Shown piece after piece: positions 21,943 through 32,401 of a DNA stretch of 64,000 nucleotides (positions within the stretch are counted from its first letter, which is position 1; the number at the start of each line of letters is the position of its first letter). Position numbers and translations under genes: made by a program. Source of the DNA: Umbelopsis ramanniana AG (lineage: Eukaryota; Mucoromycota; Umbelopsidomycetes; Umbelopsidales; Umbelopsidaceae); contig NW_026252096.1 of assembly GCF_025399195.1 (NCBI RefSeq), positions 124,001-188,000 of the forward strand, given 5' to 3'. The notes beneath the pieces were generated by a model. That model made no database searches and was not told the origin of the DNA. It worked only from the letters and a program-made list of their open reading frames with translations.

Positions 21943-24138
21943 ATGATTTTCCAGTCACCAAGAAGCCCTATTGATATACCAAACCTAGACTTGTATACCT
22001 TTCTTTTCACCGAAAATGAGTTTAATAGGCATACATCCCCGAGTAAAAAGGTGCTGGTCGATGCTGCAACTGGTGAATCAATAACTTATGGCCAGCTGCG
22101 AGATCAGTCAAGTAGGTTGGGCCATGGATGGACTGCTCGAGCGGGACTTCAGCAGGGAGATGTTGTTGCAGTTTTTGCGCCAAATCAACATGATCATCCA
22201 ATCTTATACTATTCGCTGCTTGCTGCAAAATGCGTCATCTCGCCCGGAAACCCAGCATACACAGAACGTGAGTAAAAAGCAACCTGCATGATGTGGGAAG
22301 ACACTAAGTGACTATCACTGAGACTGATTGATCATTTACTTGATGTAGAGGAAATGTTGCACCAGATATCGGACTCAGGAGCCAAGGCAGTTGTAACAGT
22401 GCCAGCTCTTCTTCCCCTGGTGATTGCAGCCGCCACTAAGTGCAATATTCCTATTGGCAATATTTACTTGTTTGGAGAGAGTGAGGTGCAGGGTTGCAAA
22501 CCATTTAGATCTCTCATGGGAGAGGAGCATGTCCAGTTTCCTATCTCTGGAATCAACCCAAGCGAGGATTTGTCCTTCATCTGTTATTCCAGCGGAACGA
22601 CTGGAAGAGCAAAGGGAGTCATGTTGACTCACCGCAATTTTGTCAGCAATGGTATGTCATCTACAAAGAAAGAATTCTGCATACGATTGTCGTCTACTAA
22701 TTTAATCGGGCATATAGTATTGCAAGTAACTCATTTGGACAAGGATTTCCACCGTCTGGATGACGTTTACATGGGTTTCCTTCCATTTTATCACATCTAT
22801 GGCATCAACTCTTTGGTTCTCAGCGTCTGTGGCTATCGTGCACAATTGCTCGTTGTGATACCAAAATACACTCTGGAAAACTTTTTAAAGGCTGTGGAGA
22901 AGTATAAGATTACATATGCCAATATTGTGCCACCTGTTGGTAAGCTATATTCACCGGACTCAGTGAGGTCTAGCAGTCGTGTATTTTAGAAGCTAATATT
23001 GCGTTTTTGTGATGCAGCCGTTCATCTTGGAAAAGATCCGTTAGTCAAGAAATACGATACCAGCTCTCTGAGAATGCTTGGATGTGGCGCTGCACCACTT
23101 GGCAAAGAGCACATTGAAGCAATTGACAGGCAAATGGGAGTTGGAGTGAAACAAGGGTACGTTGAAGTGTAGCTATGTAGGCGTACCATAGAATTGATAA
23201 CGAACATCTTCATTCGCAGATACGGCATGACAGAATGCTCTTCGACAACAACTTCTCAGCCTGTTGATGAGTTGGATAGAATAGGTAATATATTCGCATA
23301 TGCGAGATTACACGTTAGTGTACACTATCTGGTGAAATCCCTCACACACAACCAATCCAATTACTTAAATACCGTTTTATTAACAGGTTCGGTTGGAGTC
23401 CTTATTGCCAATAATGAAATGAAAATCGTTGATGAACAAGGAAATGGTAATTACAAGCTCAACTTAATTATGTGTTCTAAAAAAAAACTGCTTACCATGG
23501 CTAACAAATTCTCTATAACAGCATTGGGCATTGAGGGAGAAGGAGAAATCCTGATTCGGGGACCAAACATTATGAAAGGTTACCTCAACAACCCCAAAGC
23601 AAACGCTGAGACTTTCACTGCTGACGGTTGGCTAAGGACAGGCGATATTGGAAAAATGGCAAAGGATGGCCACTGCTATGTCGTCGATCGACTCAAGGAG
23701 TTGATAAAAGTCAAAGGATTCCAAGTCGCACCAGCTGGTCAGTATCCTCAGAGATTTTACGCAAAGTGTACTTATGAATCCAACACTTACCGCCTGAACT
23801 TATTTTTAGAGCTGGAAGCATTGCTTATGGGCCGTAACGACATTGCGGATGTTTGTGTCATTGGTGTCTATAATGACGCTCAAGCTACTGAGTTCCCTCG
23901 CGCGTATATTGTTTTGCAAGGAAACACAAGCCCTTCTAAGGAACTTGCCACTACTATCGAGAAATATGTCGCAGAGAACGTTGCTCCTCACAAGCGTCTC
24001 CGAGGAGGCATCCGTTTTGTGAACAGTATACCCAAATCACCCAGTGGTAAGATCTTGCGACGAGTTATCAAAACCACTTGGATTAAAGAAGAGGAGGAGC
24101 AAGAGAGAGTGAAGAATGGTCTTAGGGCTAGATTATAG
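21943..24138 (+). CDS. 4-coumarate-CoA ligase-like acyl-CoA synthetase, probably peroxisomal
   Basis: Eight exons: 21943-22267, 22349-22651, 22718-22939, 23018-23156, 23220-23284, 23387-23446, 23522-23737 and 23810-24138, together 552 residues. The protein is an ANL-superfamily adenylating enzyme that activates a carboxylic acid with ATP and joins it to CoA. Motifs are the P-loop-like [28 protein letters not shown] (A5), [11 protein letters not shown] (A7), [22 protein letters not shown] (A8) and the catalytic Lys in [11 protein letters not shown] (A10). The C-terminus is -ARL, a fit to the type 1 peroxisomal targeting signal. The N-terminus ([15 protein letters not shown]) is typical of fungal 4CL-like enzymes. 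Substrate unknown: medium-chain, phenylpropanoid-like or branched acids are possible. No carrier domain follows, so it is not part of an NRPS. Confidence 0.92.
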
Positions 24139-24247
24139 TTCAATCGGATATTCATGCATAATAAATGAGAGTAACCGTACTTAATAATGTTCGGTTTATC
24201 GAAAGAAATAACATCACTAATACCAATGTCATTAATTCAGCTTGGTA

Positions 24248-27200
24248 ATGAGCTGGGGCGGCAATACCAGCCTCATCGGGGTTTTTGATCCACATTTGCG
24301 GCCAACTGTCACAAATGAAACCAGGCTGCATTCTTTGCTCCCGATCAATTTGACAAACGGACTCCATTCAAGAATGTCAAATTCTTCCACACCGGTGCTC
24401 GAGAAACCACCAAATGGTGAAGCAAGCGTTTCAGACATACAACCGGCATTCGCTCAGAATGGCGAGACCAAAAGTAGCACTTCTTACAAACCGACACCAA
24501 ACGTAATATCGCCTACACCACAGCACACACCAGTAGAGCAAGACAAGTCTGAGTCCGTCCCGGCGCCAAAACAGAGTATAGCTCAAAAATTGCGATCTAA
24601 GTTGCCAACTTACGAGCAGTTTAAGAAGACCCTCAAAGCTGACATTGCTTTGACGGTTGTGTTGATCATGGTTTTGGATCGTACTACCAATATCGGAATT
24701 GGTCAAGGCACTCTTTTAACATGCGTCGCCATGATTTTTTTTTGCCCGGTCAAGCCAATCGGACTACAAGTGGAGGTTTGTAGTGCATGCGCTGACATCA
24801 ATTTTTTTCATAATTTGACTAAGCGTATTTATCCAGGTGGTTGCTCTAAGTCTGATAGGAACAATGGTTACTGCCGCATGGTCATTTCTAGGTAAGCATT
24901 ATACCACTTTATTGCCACAATCTCATATATATATATATATATATATATTGACTCGTCTTTGGTAGGTATGTACCTTGCCAACTTGTCGAGAGACCATACC
25001 ACGGCAAACCCATTGCAAGCCAGCAGCGGAGTCATACTGGAAATATTCCTTTTCATTGGAACATTTTTCCTGAATTGGGTTCGAACTAACTATCCTAAAG
25101 GTAAATACTGCAGCATGTCTGTTACTCTGTCATTGAAGATCATTGGGTGAATCAGTTAAATCTTTTTATTTTACTCTTGTGAATAATAGCAAATTTTGCC
25201 GGTATCCTTGGATGCATTGTTTTAATTTTTGCCATGACGACGGCCGCAATAGTGCCCACCTTTACACCAACTGTCATTGTAAGCTGTCTGACCAAAGGGC
25301 TCGATAATGTTTTCCCACTAGTTTAGTCTAATTTTTACCTCCTCTAGTGGGCATTTGTCATTCCAATTTGCATAGGTGGCGGATTCGCGTTGGTCGTTGA
25401 TATTGTGATATGGCCAGAAGACACCGCAAACAACTGTCTCACCATGTTTGCAACCACGCTTGAATCTTTTAATCAACTACTCACGAAACAAGTTGAAGTC
25501 TTTCTACAAGATCCATATTTGGAACTCCCAGGACAGGCTACACCGCTGTCGGTCATTCATGGCCAATTACAAGGAAATATAATGATGCTTATTGAAAGCA
25601 AGCGAGCTGTACAGCGCGAAGTTCTTTATTCCAAACTCACAGCAAAAGATTTTAGCTACCTCACCAAGCTCGTCAAATCAATGAGGGTACCTTTGCATGG
25701 AATCGGTCTCAGTCGAGTGATAGAACAAGAAATGTATGATGCTCAAAGTGGAGGTGTACTCCAAAAATGGCAAACGGTTAACTTGACCTCAAATCCGGTC
25801 TTGGAGGATAATTCCAGCATACGTTCGGATTCACAATCCGAAACAACTACCGATACCGCTCAGTTGATACAGGAGTACCAAGAAATTCTGAATGTTATCA
25901 GACCCATATGTAGCAACCTTGCGGTAGAATGTAAAAATGCAGTATCAGAATGTATGACACGTCTCAATTGTCTGCATAACGGGAGAGATAAAAAGCAGCC
26001 AGAACCAACACCTCAACTCCCGAACCTAGTAGATCAACCCAAGGCTGAAGGCTTGCCTACTGTAAACTCAACCGAGATCGCATTTGCGGCTAGGCTGCGA
26101 AGGGCCATCGAAAATTTTGAGAAGGATCGTATATCAGGCATGGATCGCCTCTTTAGTTGTAAGCTCACCGAAAGAGATCCACATAGAGCTATGCTGCTAT
26201 TGCTACTTTTCCAATACAACCTGCGCGAATATGCTGATAAGGTCTTGGAAATGGCAGACTTCGTAACCAATTTAGAAAAGGAGCGACAAAAGCGACACAT
26301 TGGCTGGCCTAATATCACCTTGAAGAAATGGCTCAAAGAAGACACTCGTGATGAGGACATTACTGCAAACGGCAATCAAATGAACGATGGAGATGGAACT
26401 GCCCAGTTAGCTAGGACAGCAAGTCGTGTGAACTATCAACAAGCTGCGATGGATACGTCCGCTGGACCTTTTATTTATGAAGAGGACGCCAAAGGCCGTG
26501 TACTACGACGTGATCCTGATGTACTAGCACCAGCAACAAGGTGGGAAAGGTTTTGGTACAGGATTTACGAGTTCAAGGTCTGGCTATTCGAACCTGATAC
26601 CCTCACCGTACTGAAGACTTCGGTTGGCTGCATTCTTTTAGCTCTTCCGGCATACTTTACCTCATCCGCGGTTTGGTATAACGAATGGAGGGGTCAGTGG
26701 GCTGTCATTACTCTTGTATTCTGGATGTTCCCAAGCTCGGGATTATTGATTTTTGGGTACGTTTGAGATGGATCATATTTACTTTCGAGCCTTGACAACG
26801 TGACATCAGCTTAAAACTACCCTATGGTCAACATTGATATGTGCTTTATTGCCAATTCGCTGACTAACTCTTTCATTTCTACTCCTCTAATATAGCTTCT
26901 TCCTTCGTCTACTTGGTACCATCATAGGCTGTGTCCTTGGCATCGTGGTTTGGGAAATTTGCCAAGGGGTTACTTATGCTCTTGCCGTTGTCATGTTCAT
27001 TGTCAACTATATTCTATATCACATTTTCTTTTACAAACCTTTCTGGAGAGTCTGCACTTTAATGACACAGATTACTTTGATCTTGGTGAGTATATGCCAT
27101 GACTGGCTAATCCCAGTCTGACTATTAATATTTCGAGCTGACTTCTTTTTCTTCCACAGGTTATAGCGTATAGATATAATTATGTCTTGCAGGAAAACTC

Positions 27201-28228
27201 GGAGCCAGTTTGGGAAGTCGCCGGGAAGGTAAGCTCTATATACTAAGGTACTTCCTATTCAAGTAGCATATTTATTCAACAACCACTATTTCCAGAGATG
27301 TTTGCTTGTCGTTATCGGCGTTGTTGCCGCTTCCATTATGTACTGCATTCCTTTCCCAGTCACTGGTCGAGTGGAACTTCGTTTCCGATTGGCCCAAACA
27401 GTGCGCGATATCGGAACTCTATATTCTGCCCTCATATACTCCTTTGAAAACGTTGATGCAAACAGCCACTTGGGTGAGCAACAACGCAAGAAATTCACAA
27501 AATTAGCTCTTAATATCCAACGTCAAATCGCCTTGGAGAGGACATTACTTGCCCACGCAAAATATGAGCCCCCGCTTCGAGGCAAGTATCCACAGGAAAA
27601 ATATGCAAAGTTATTGGATACCGTGGATAATATGGCGGATATGGTATATGCAATGGTGAGTGACCGCGAAGGCAATAGTGGTATGAAAAGAATTATGCCG
27701 CTAAACACATTTAATATGCACCAGGGCGCATCACTCGAAAAATTGCCTCCGTTTTTGCGCGATGATTTATCTCGAAAAGCGAAAGAAGCCCGCAAGACTT
27801 ATGCAAGTATCGGTTTAATAACTCAGGTCTTGTCAACCTGTCCTTTCCGACCAAATCATTAACCTTCTTTGTCATATTCCAGATTGCTACCGTTATGACT
27901 GGCTTTAAGTTGGTGTCAGCAGCCTTGGCTGCAAAAACGTCATTACCTCCGTACTTGCATTATCCTAAAGATGCTCTTCGCGAATTTGGCGAAAAGATTC
28001 GTCAGGTACCTAACACGGATTCTTCTTACTTCAAGGATCCCGGATATTCGTAAGTAGCTTCCGCAAGTATCTTCGTAAGCTACATAGTATTGACCTTTTC
28101 TTTCTAGTGTATTTGCCGCATACTTTTTAAACAGTGGCTCGTTCGTCATGGAGCTTCAAAAGCTACTCGAGATCATACAGGACTTGGTTGGTATCGACAC
28201 CCCTAGCGAGTGGATGCGCTTGGCCTAG
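24248..28228 (+). CDS. BRE4-like / DUF2421 multi-pass membrane protein (aromatic-acid-exporter-like)
   Basis: Ten exons: 24248-24775, 24837-24891, 24966-25100, 25190-25278, 25348-26756, 26896-27085, 27160-27228, 27296-27826, 27883-28049 and 28108-28228, together 1097 residues. An N-terminal Ser/Pro/Thr-rich cytosolic part is followed by a first membrane half (residues ~140-300), a long soluble middle in exon 5, and a second membrane half beginning near VLKTSVGCILLALPAYF. This two-half plan fits the fungal BRE4 family, related to FUSC/aromatic acid exporters; yeast Bre4 affects brefeldin A sensitivity. Transport substrate unknown. The start at 24248 is the first ATG in frame; 24374 is an alternative. 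It lies 110 bp after the acyl-CoA ligase on the same strand. Confidence 0.87.
24925..24948. repeat. (AT)12 microsatellite in an intron
   Basis: A perfect AT dinucleotide run of about 24 bp inside intron 2 (24892-24965) of the BRE4-like gene, ending 15 bp before the 3' splice site. Such runs are usually length-variable between strains. Confidence 0.95.
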
Positions 28229-28694
28229 ACTAAGCAAGGAAGAGGTTCGACAGATTCAAGGACAGTAGTTTTCAAGACATATAACGACAAACAAGAAGGC
28301 GTATCTTGATGGCGTGAGTCTTCATGATGTATTATATACTATTTACCTAGTTCTGTTATTTTTCCATAATTATTTTTTTATTTATATCTTCTGTATGTAT
28401 GTTCCATCATATTTGTTCATTCCCAATTTTTCATACCAGCATAGGCCAATATATTCTCTTCGATAGTTCAACCGTCAGGCTGAAAAAAGTTTTATGAAGT
28501 ACGTAATTAAATAAATAATGAGAATATTCAATCCAGCTACAATAGCAATACAGAGAGTTTCGCCTCTGAGCATTTTTACAGTATGTCGATGCCAACATGA
28601 ATCACTTCATGGTTGATCGAACCTACTTAGCAAAAAAAAAAGCGCATTATTCACGTATGTTGCATTGAAACTTTTGACAATTCATCAAAAAATT
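28229..28694. other. AT-rich 3' spacer
   Basis: Between the BRE4-like gene and the tRNA gene. No ORF or structured element recognised apart from A- and T-runs. Confidence 0.4.
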
Positions 28695-28768
28695 GCTCAC
28701 ACCCAGGCTCGAACTGGGGACCTTCTGCGTGTGAGGCAGATGTGATAAACCAACTACACTATATGAGC
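28695..28768 (-). tRNA. tRNA-Val (CAC)
   Basis: On the minus strand, 74 nt fold into a full cloverleaf. The acceptor arms GCTCATA and TGTGAGC pair over seven positions with one G-T wobble. The D-arm region holds the usual TAGTTGGTT, the anticodon stem TCTGC/GCAGA encloses loop CTCACAC with anticodon CAC, and the T-arm is CCCAG-TTCGAGC-CTGGG. There is no intron. CAC reads the valine codon GUG. Confidence 0.93.
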
Positions 28769-28769
28769 T

Positions 28770-28832
28770 GCTTGGATTCGAACTCCTGACCTATAGTAAT
28801 CTTCCGAAGACAACTACCACTGAGACAAATGT
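28770..28832 (-). pseudogene. tRNA-like remnant next to tRNA-Val
   Basis: Directly upstream of tRNA-Val in the same direction, the minus strand reads a D-arm-like CTCAGTGGTAG, an anticodon-region CTTCGGAAG and a T-loop-like GTTCGAATCC. The T stem and acceptor arms do not pair properly, so this looks like a decayed tRNA. The anticodon would be CGG (Pro) or TCG (Arg) depending on register. It could instead be an unusual tRNA with a non-standard fold. Confidence 0.35.
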
Positions 28833-28860
28833 TCGTTTTTGAAACCGAATTTACTGTGAT

Positions 28861-28926
28861 TTAGATGGCCCAGCATCAATGTAGAGTGTTGATGATATGA
28901 TGAAGTTGTTGAAAATGTCCATCTAA
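28861..28926. other. 66-nt inverted-repeat element near the tRNA genes
   Basis: Perfect 8-bp arms TTAGATGG (28861-28868) and CCATCTAA (28919-28926) enclose a second small hairpin CATCAA/TTGATG with a 9-nt loop. A box-C-like ATGATGA lies inside but no D box is seen. It could be a structured RNA, a protein-binding site or chance in AT-rich DNA. Confidence 0.3.
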
Positions 28927-29554
28927 CGAGCCTTCCTTAGACCAACATACGTATATTAACATAATATTGTCTACTTCATTTCATAAAAAGCTTTAAATAT
29001 AGTGATGTTTCGATCAATAAAGACGCTTTCTACTAGCAAGATAAGTATCATCCATGTACATAGTGATATGATGCACATCATGATAATGAATAAATAGTTC
29101 GAGGAAAAGAAATAATTTAAAGAAATTTAATTTAATATTATCCCTTTATTACATTATCATTTGCTCACAAACCTTGATTGTCTTTTAATCCAATGGTCAT
29201 GAGAATGTGATTATCATTATGCAAAAGTAAATCGGCATCGACATATATCGGCATATAACACCACATAAATAGGCTTCCCATAGTATTTAGTATTTTTCTA
29301 TATTTTGTTTAGTATTCATTTTGACAATAGATAGACAGCCCACAAATAAAAATGAATTTCATGCATAGGAGAGATACTGAAATTTAGATTTTAGCTAAAG
29401 TTTGAGCATCTCATTATTCGATCAGTCCAAGAGATCCTTCATAGCACTTGGCTATTTTATCATCTTGAGTAAACAAAGCTCAGCATAGAGGGATGTTGCG
29501 CTGAGTGTGCTGGTCTGCTTTTCATCTTGTAATATATCAGCCGGAGATGAAAAT
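28927..29554. other. AT-rich spacer before eS17
   Basis: No gene recognised. The last ~150 bp become more GC-rich towards the ribosomal protein promoter. Confidence 0.4.
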
Positions 29555-29562
29555 TCACGTGA
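29555..29562. promoter_or_regulatory. TCACGTGA palindrome (E-box) before eS17
   Basis: Perfect 8-bp palindrome about 90 bp upstream of the eS17 ATG. Yeast Cbf1 and related bHLH factors bind CACGTG. Function here is inferred from position only. Confidence 0.4.
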
Positions 29563-29650
29563 CCAAGACATCGGCTCACTCAGCTTGCCGGTGACTGATT
29601 AGGTAGAGGCAAGTGAGCAAAATTGAAGATCTTCCTTTACAAATTTCATC

Positions 29651-30416
29651 ATGGTAAGTTGGCAATGAAAACTAGTTGCAGATGGATCATAAATCCTTTC
29701 GATTGATGGATGCTAACTGATGGATGGATTACTTTTAATAGGGTCGCGTTAGGTACATTGAGATTTTAATTCGACAAATCAGCCATATCCAAATCATCAG
29801 AATTAACCATTTGAACACTTTTTTTTTTCGCTAATAATTCAGAACTAAGACCGTTAAGAAGGCTTCCCGCGTCCTCATCGAGAAGTACTACCCCCGTCTT
29901 ACTCTCGATTTCCAGACCAACAAGAAGATCTGCGACGAGGTTGCCATCATTGCCTCCAAGCGTCTTCGCAACAAGATTGCTGGTTTCACCACCCACTTGA
30001 TGAAGCGTATTTCCCGCGGTCCTGTTCGTGGTATTTCCTTCAAGCTCCAAGAAGAGGAGCGTGAACGCAAGGACAACTACGTTCCCGAATTCTCTGCTCT
30101 TGACACCTCCGTCATTGAGATTGATCCCGATACCAAGGTAAGATAGAAAAGGAAGTTTTTGGCGGTGACCAGTAGAGTGGCGTAGATGGCGACAAGAACT
30201 GGATTGAGTACCTTGTAAGATCCCATTACTGACTACATATATGCTCTTCTTAAACAGGAACTCCTCAAGTCTCTCAACTTCGAGAACCTTGCTGGTGTCC
30301 AGGTCTCCGCTCCCGTCACTGCCAACGCTCAGGCTGACTTCCGTCGTCCTCGTCGTGACAACCGCCCTCGTCAGGCTCGTCCTGCCCGCCCTGAGGGTGA
30401 AGCTGTTCAAGCTTAA
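29651..30416 (+). CDS. RPS17: 40S ribosomal protein eS17
   Basis: Four exons: 29651-29653 (only the ATG), 29742-29752 (11 nt), 29843-30137 and 30258-30416, giving 155 residues. The joined start [14 protein letters not shown] and the core [34 protein letters not shown] and [14 protein letters not shown] are those of eS17, a small-subunit protein. The C-terminus carries an Arg/Pro-rich tail ([19 protein letters not shown]), longer than the yeast protein (about 136). Codon use is strongly biased to C-ending codons, as expected for high expression, which also creates a long antisense ORF. The interrupted start (ATG, then 11 nt) is the main oddity. Confidence 0.95.
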
Positions 30417-31095
30417 ATTTTTTTATTGCAATTTTGCGGATTGACTGTTGCAGTTAGTTCTGTATAGATGTAATAAAAGATTGTGGTGCTTTTAGCAAAA
30501 AATATAATGTAGGATGGCAAGTGGAAGAGAGTGGTATATTTGTTGGATGAATTATTACAACAGGGATAATACAATAGTCGCCTGTGTCGTGGGAAAGTTA
30601 CCTTTAGACGCTATAAACGGCATGTCGACCAGGTAATACTTGTTGTTGATAGTTGTAGAATTACATAGCATCCATTAGCCCACTGCCCGAATAGAGTAAT
30701 TAGATTACTAGTCGTAAGGCACATGTAATCATGCACGCATTGCGACGTCCATAAAAATTCATCGCGCTTGCGGTAAGTCATCGTCTGGTAGCTCACAATT
30801 GTCCAAAAGGGTAATCAATGTCCCATCAGTATGGATACGTATCGTTGATGATAACGATTAACTACTGGTTGACCGTATACGCTTCAGTTGTGGTGAAGGG
30901 TCCCGCAACCTTCCTAGCTTAGCATTTGTCAATCTCCTACATTCTCCTTAGACACGTAAAAATCGACGATATCCTCCGGGTGATTGTAAGTGATGACTCT
31001 CTAGATGGTGAAAATGGACTTTTTGACATTGTGTTTATTCTAGCAAATACATCCTTAGCAATGATAGCGTTTGGAATCAAAGGGTATTAATTGTT
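30417..31095. other. convergent 3' spacer between eS17 and DPM3
   Basis: AT-rich, with no supported ORF or RNA gene. Holds the 3' UTRs of both genes. Confidence 0.4.
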
Positions 31096-31542
31096 TCAAT
31101 TGATATTCATGCCTTTTGATCTAAGGTCACCTTTTGCTTCAGAGATTTCCTAAAAGTTACCATCGCAGGGTTAGAAGTGCCCAGTTAAGATTATAGCTGG
31201 CAACGTGCTATGTATCATATTTACTTACCCTCATGAGTTCATCGTATGCTTCTGGGCATTCTCCAAAGGTCATTACATTCCAGCCCAAAGTTCCTAGGCA
31301 GTATGAGCCGAAGCTGACAAGAGCCCACCACGGTAGCTGTGGAATAGATGGGTTAAATCAGACTGTGTTTCAAACCTCAACGGCTTTGAGATCAGCAATG
31401 TTATTGCGGACTGTCGTTGACTTACCACCGGTATAATGTCATCTTGGAACTTTTGCGGAAGCGGAATGATGCGAAGGGCAAAGGCGAGATAGAGGCCAAT
31501 GATAATTGCGGCCGTGGTGAATGATTCGGTTGCTCTGGTCAT
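31096..31542 (-). CDS. DPM3: Dolichol-phosphate mannose synthase subunit 3
   Basis: Three exons, 31542-31426, 31336-31229 and 31149-31096, give 92 residues, the same length as human DPM3. Two hydrophobic N-terminal segments (AAIIIGLYLAFALRI and PWWALVSFGSYCLGTLGW) are followed by the conserved cytosolic tail: VMTFGECPEAYDELMREI, then SEAKGDLRSKGM. DPM3 anchors the catalytic DPM1 to the ER membrane; the complex makes dolichol-phosphate mannose for N-glycans, O-mannose and GPI anchors. The gene is transcribed away from DPM2, with only 145-210 bp between the start codons. DPM1 is not in this window. Confidence 0.92.
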
Positions 31543-31687
31543 TATGTACAGGTAGACGAGGAAAAAAGCTAATAGACAGGAGAAAGCGTGTTGATTGCTG
31601 TAAAACTGTAGCCAATCAAATTACAACAAATTATAGTTGTTGGCAGGCACACGTCGAAGTTGCCTCTCACTATTACTTTACTTGACT
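31543..31687. promoter_or_regulatory. Shared DPM3/DPM2 bidirectional promoter
   Basis: The whole region between the two ATGs must drive both genes. It has a CCAAT box (31612-31616) near its middle and an imperfect inverted repeat ACAAC/GTTGT at 31623-31640. No TATA box was recognised. Confidence 0.55.
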
Positions 31688-31752
31688 ATGGTGAGCAAAA
31701 GATCCCTAATCCCGCCTCCTTTAAGAACGCATGGTTATATTAACAGACGACA

Positions 31753-32082
31753 ATGCAGGCAAATGGTAAAGACAAGGCTGTAGGTGCTGCGGCATTCTCT
31801 CTTGCTGTAACGGTTTTTGTCTATTATACCACTTGGGCGTTGATCATGGTGAGCATTCAATACTTAGTACTATAAAGCCTTCTCGAAGATGACCCACTGA
31901 CGCGCAAAGGGTGATAGCCTTTTGTTGACGAAGATCACACACTGCACAACTACTTCCCACCTGACGAATATCGTATCCGTATTCCTCTTTTGATCCTGGT
32001 GGTTGGATTAACGGTCATTTTCTCTTTCTTGGCACTTGTCATGATTAAAAGCAAGAGCAAAAAGACGAAAAAGGCAAACTAG
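31753..32082 (+). CDS. DPM2: Dolichol-phosphate mannose synthase subunit 2
   Basis: Two exons, 31753-31848 and 31918-32082, give 86 residues, close to human DPM2 (84). Two membrane segments are visible (GAAAFSLAVTVFVYYTTWA and IPLLILVVGLTVIFSFLALV), joined by the conserved loop IMPFVDEDHTLHNYFPPDEY, and the end is basic (KSKSKKTKKAN). DPM2 stabilises DPM3 and, in animals, also serves GPI-GlcNAc transferase. An ATG at 31688 followed at once by GTGAGC, with an acceptor at 31745-31746, could be an ATG-only first exon and would give MTTMQANG as the N-terminus (89 residues). If that ATG were left unspliced it would open a short out-of-frame ORF. Confidence 0.9.
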
Positions 32083-32401
32083 GCATAATATTCTTGGAGA
32101 AGAAGGGTTACTTTGAGAGAAAGGATAAACGAGAGAAACTATGTAGAGGATATCTGCATTGGACACCTACAGACAGATGTAGCACATCTCTTTACAAAAA
32201 TAAAAAAGCATCAATACACTGTCAGCGTTCTGCAAAGAACATATGGATCTACTGCTAAAAACATGACCACTTTGTAAACGTCTTGATGTAGTTTGATGAA
32301 AAATTCACATATTAGTAGCATAGTGTCCAGTGGCAAAACCAGGTTTCGAATCGTTTGTCCATGACTGAGATGTGTATTATTCACGCAAGAGATTTCAGTC
32401 T

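Noticed and set aside
21943-24138. Acyl-CoA ligase as an NRPS adenylation domain
   Set aside because: Ends soon after the A10 motif with -ARL; no carrier or condensation domain follows.
24925-24948. CRISPR-like or tandem gene repeat
   Set aside because: It is a simple AT dinucleotide run; no spaced repeats were found anywhere in the window.
29766-30410. 214-codon antisense ORF over eS17
   Set aside because: Caused by the strong codon bias of the ribosomal protein gene; eS17 is certain on the plus strand.
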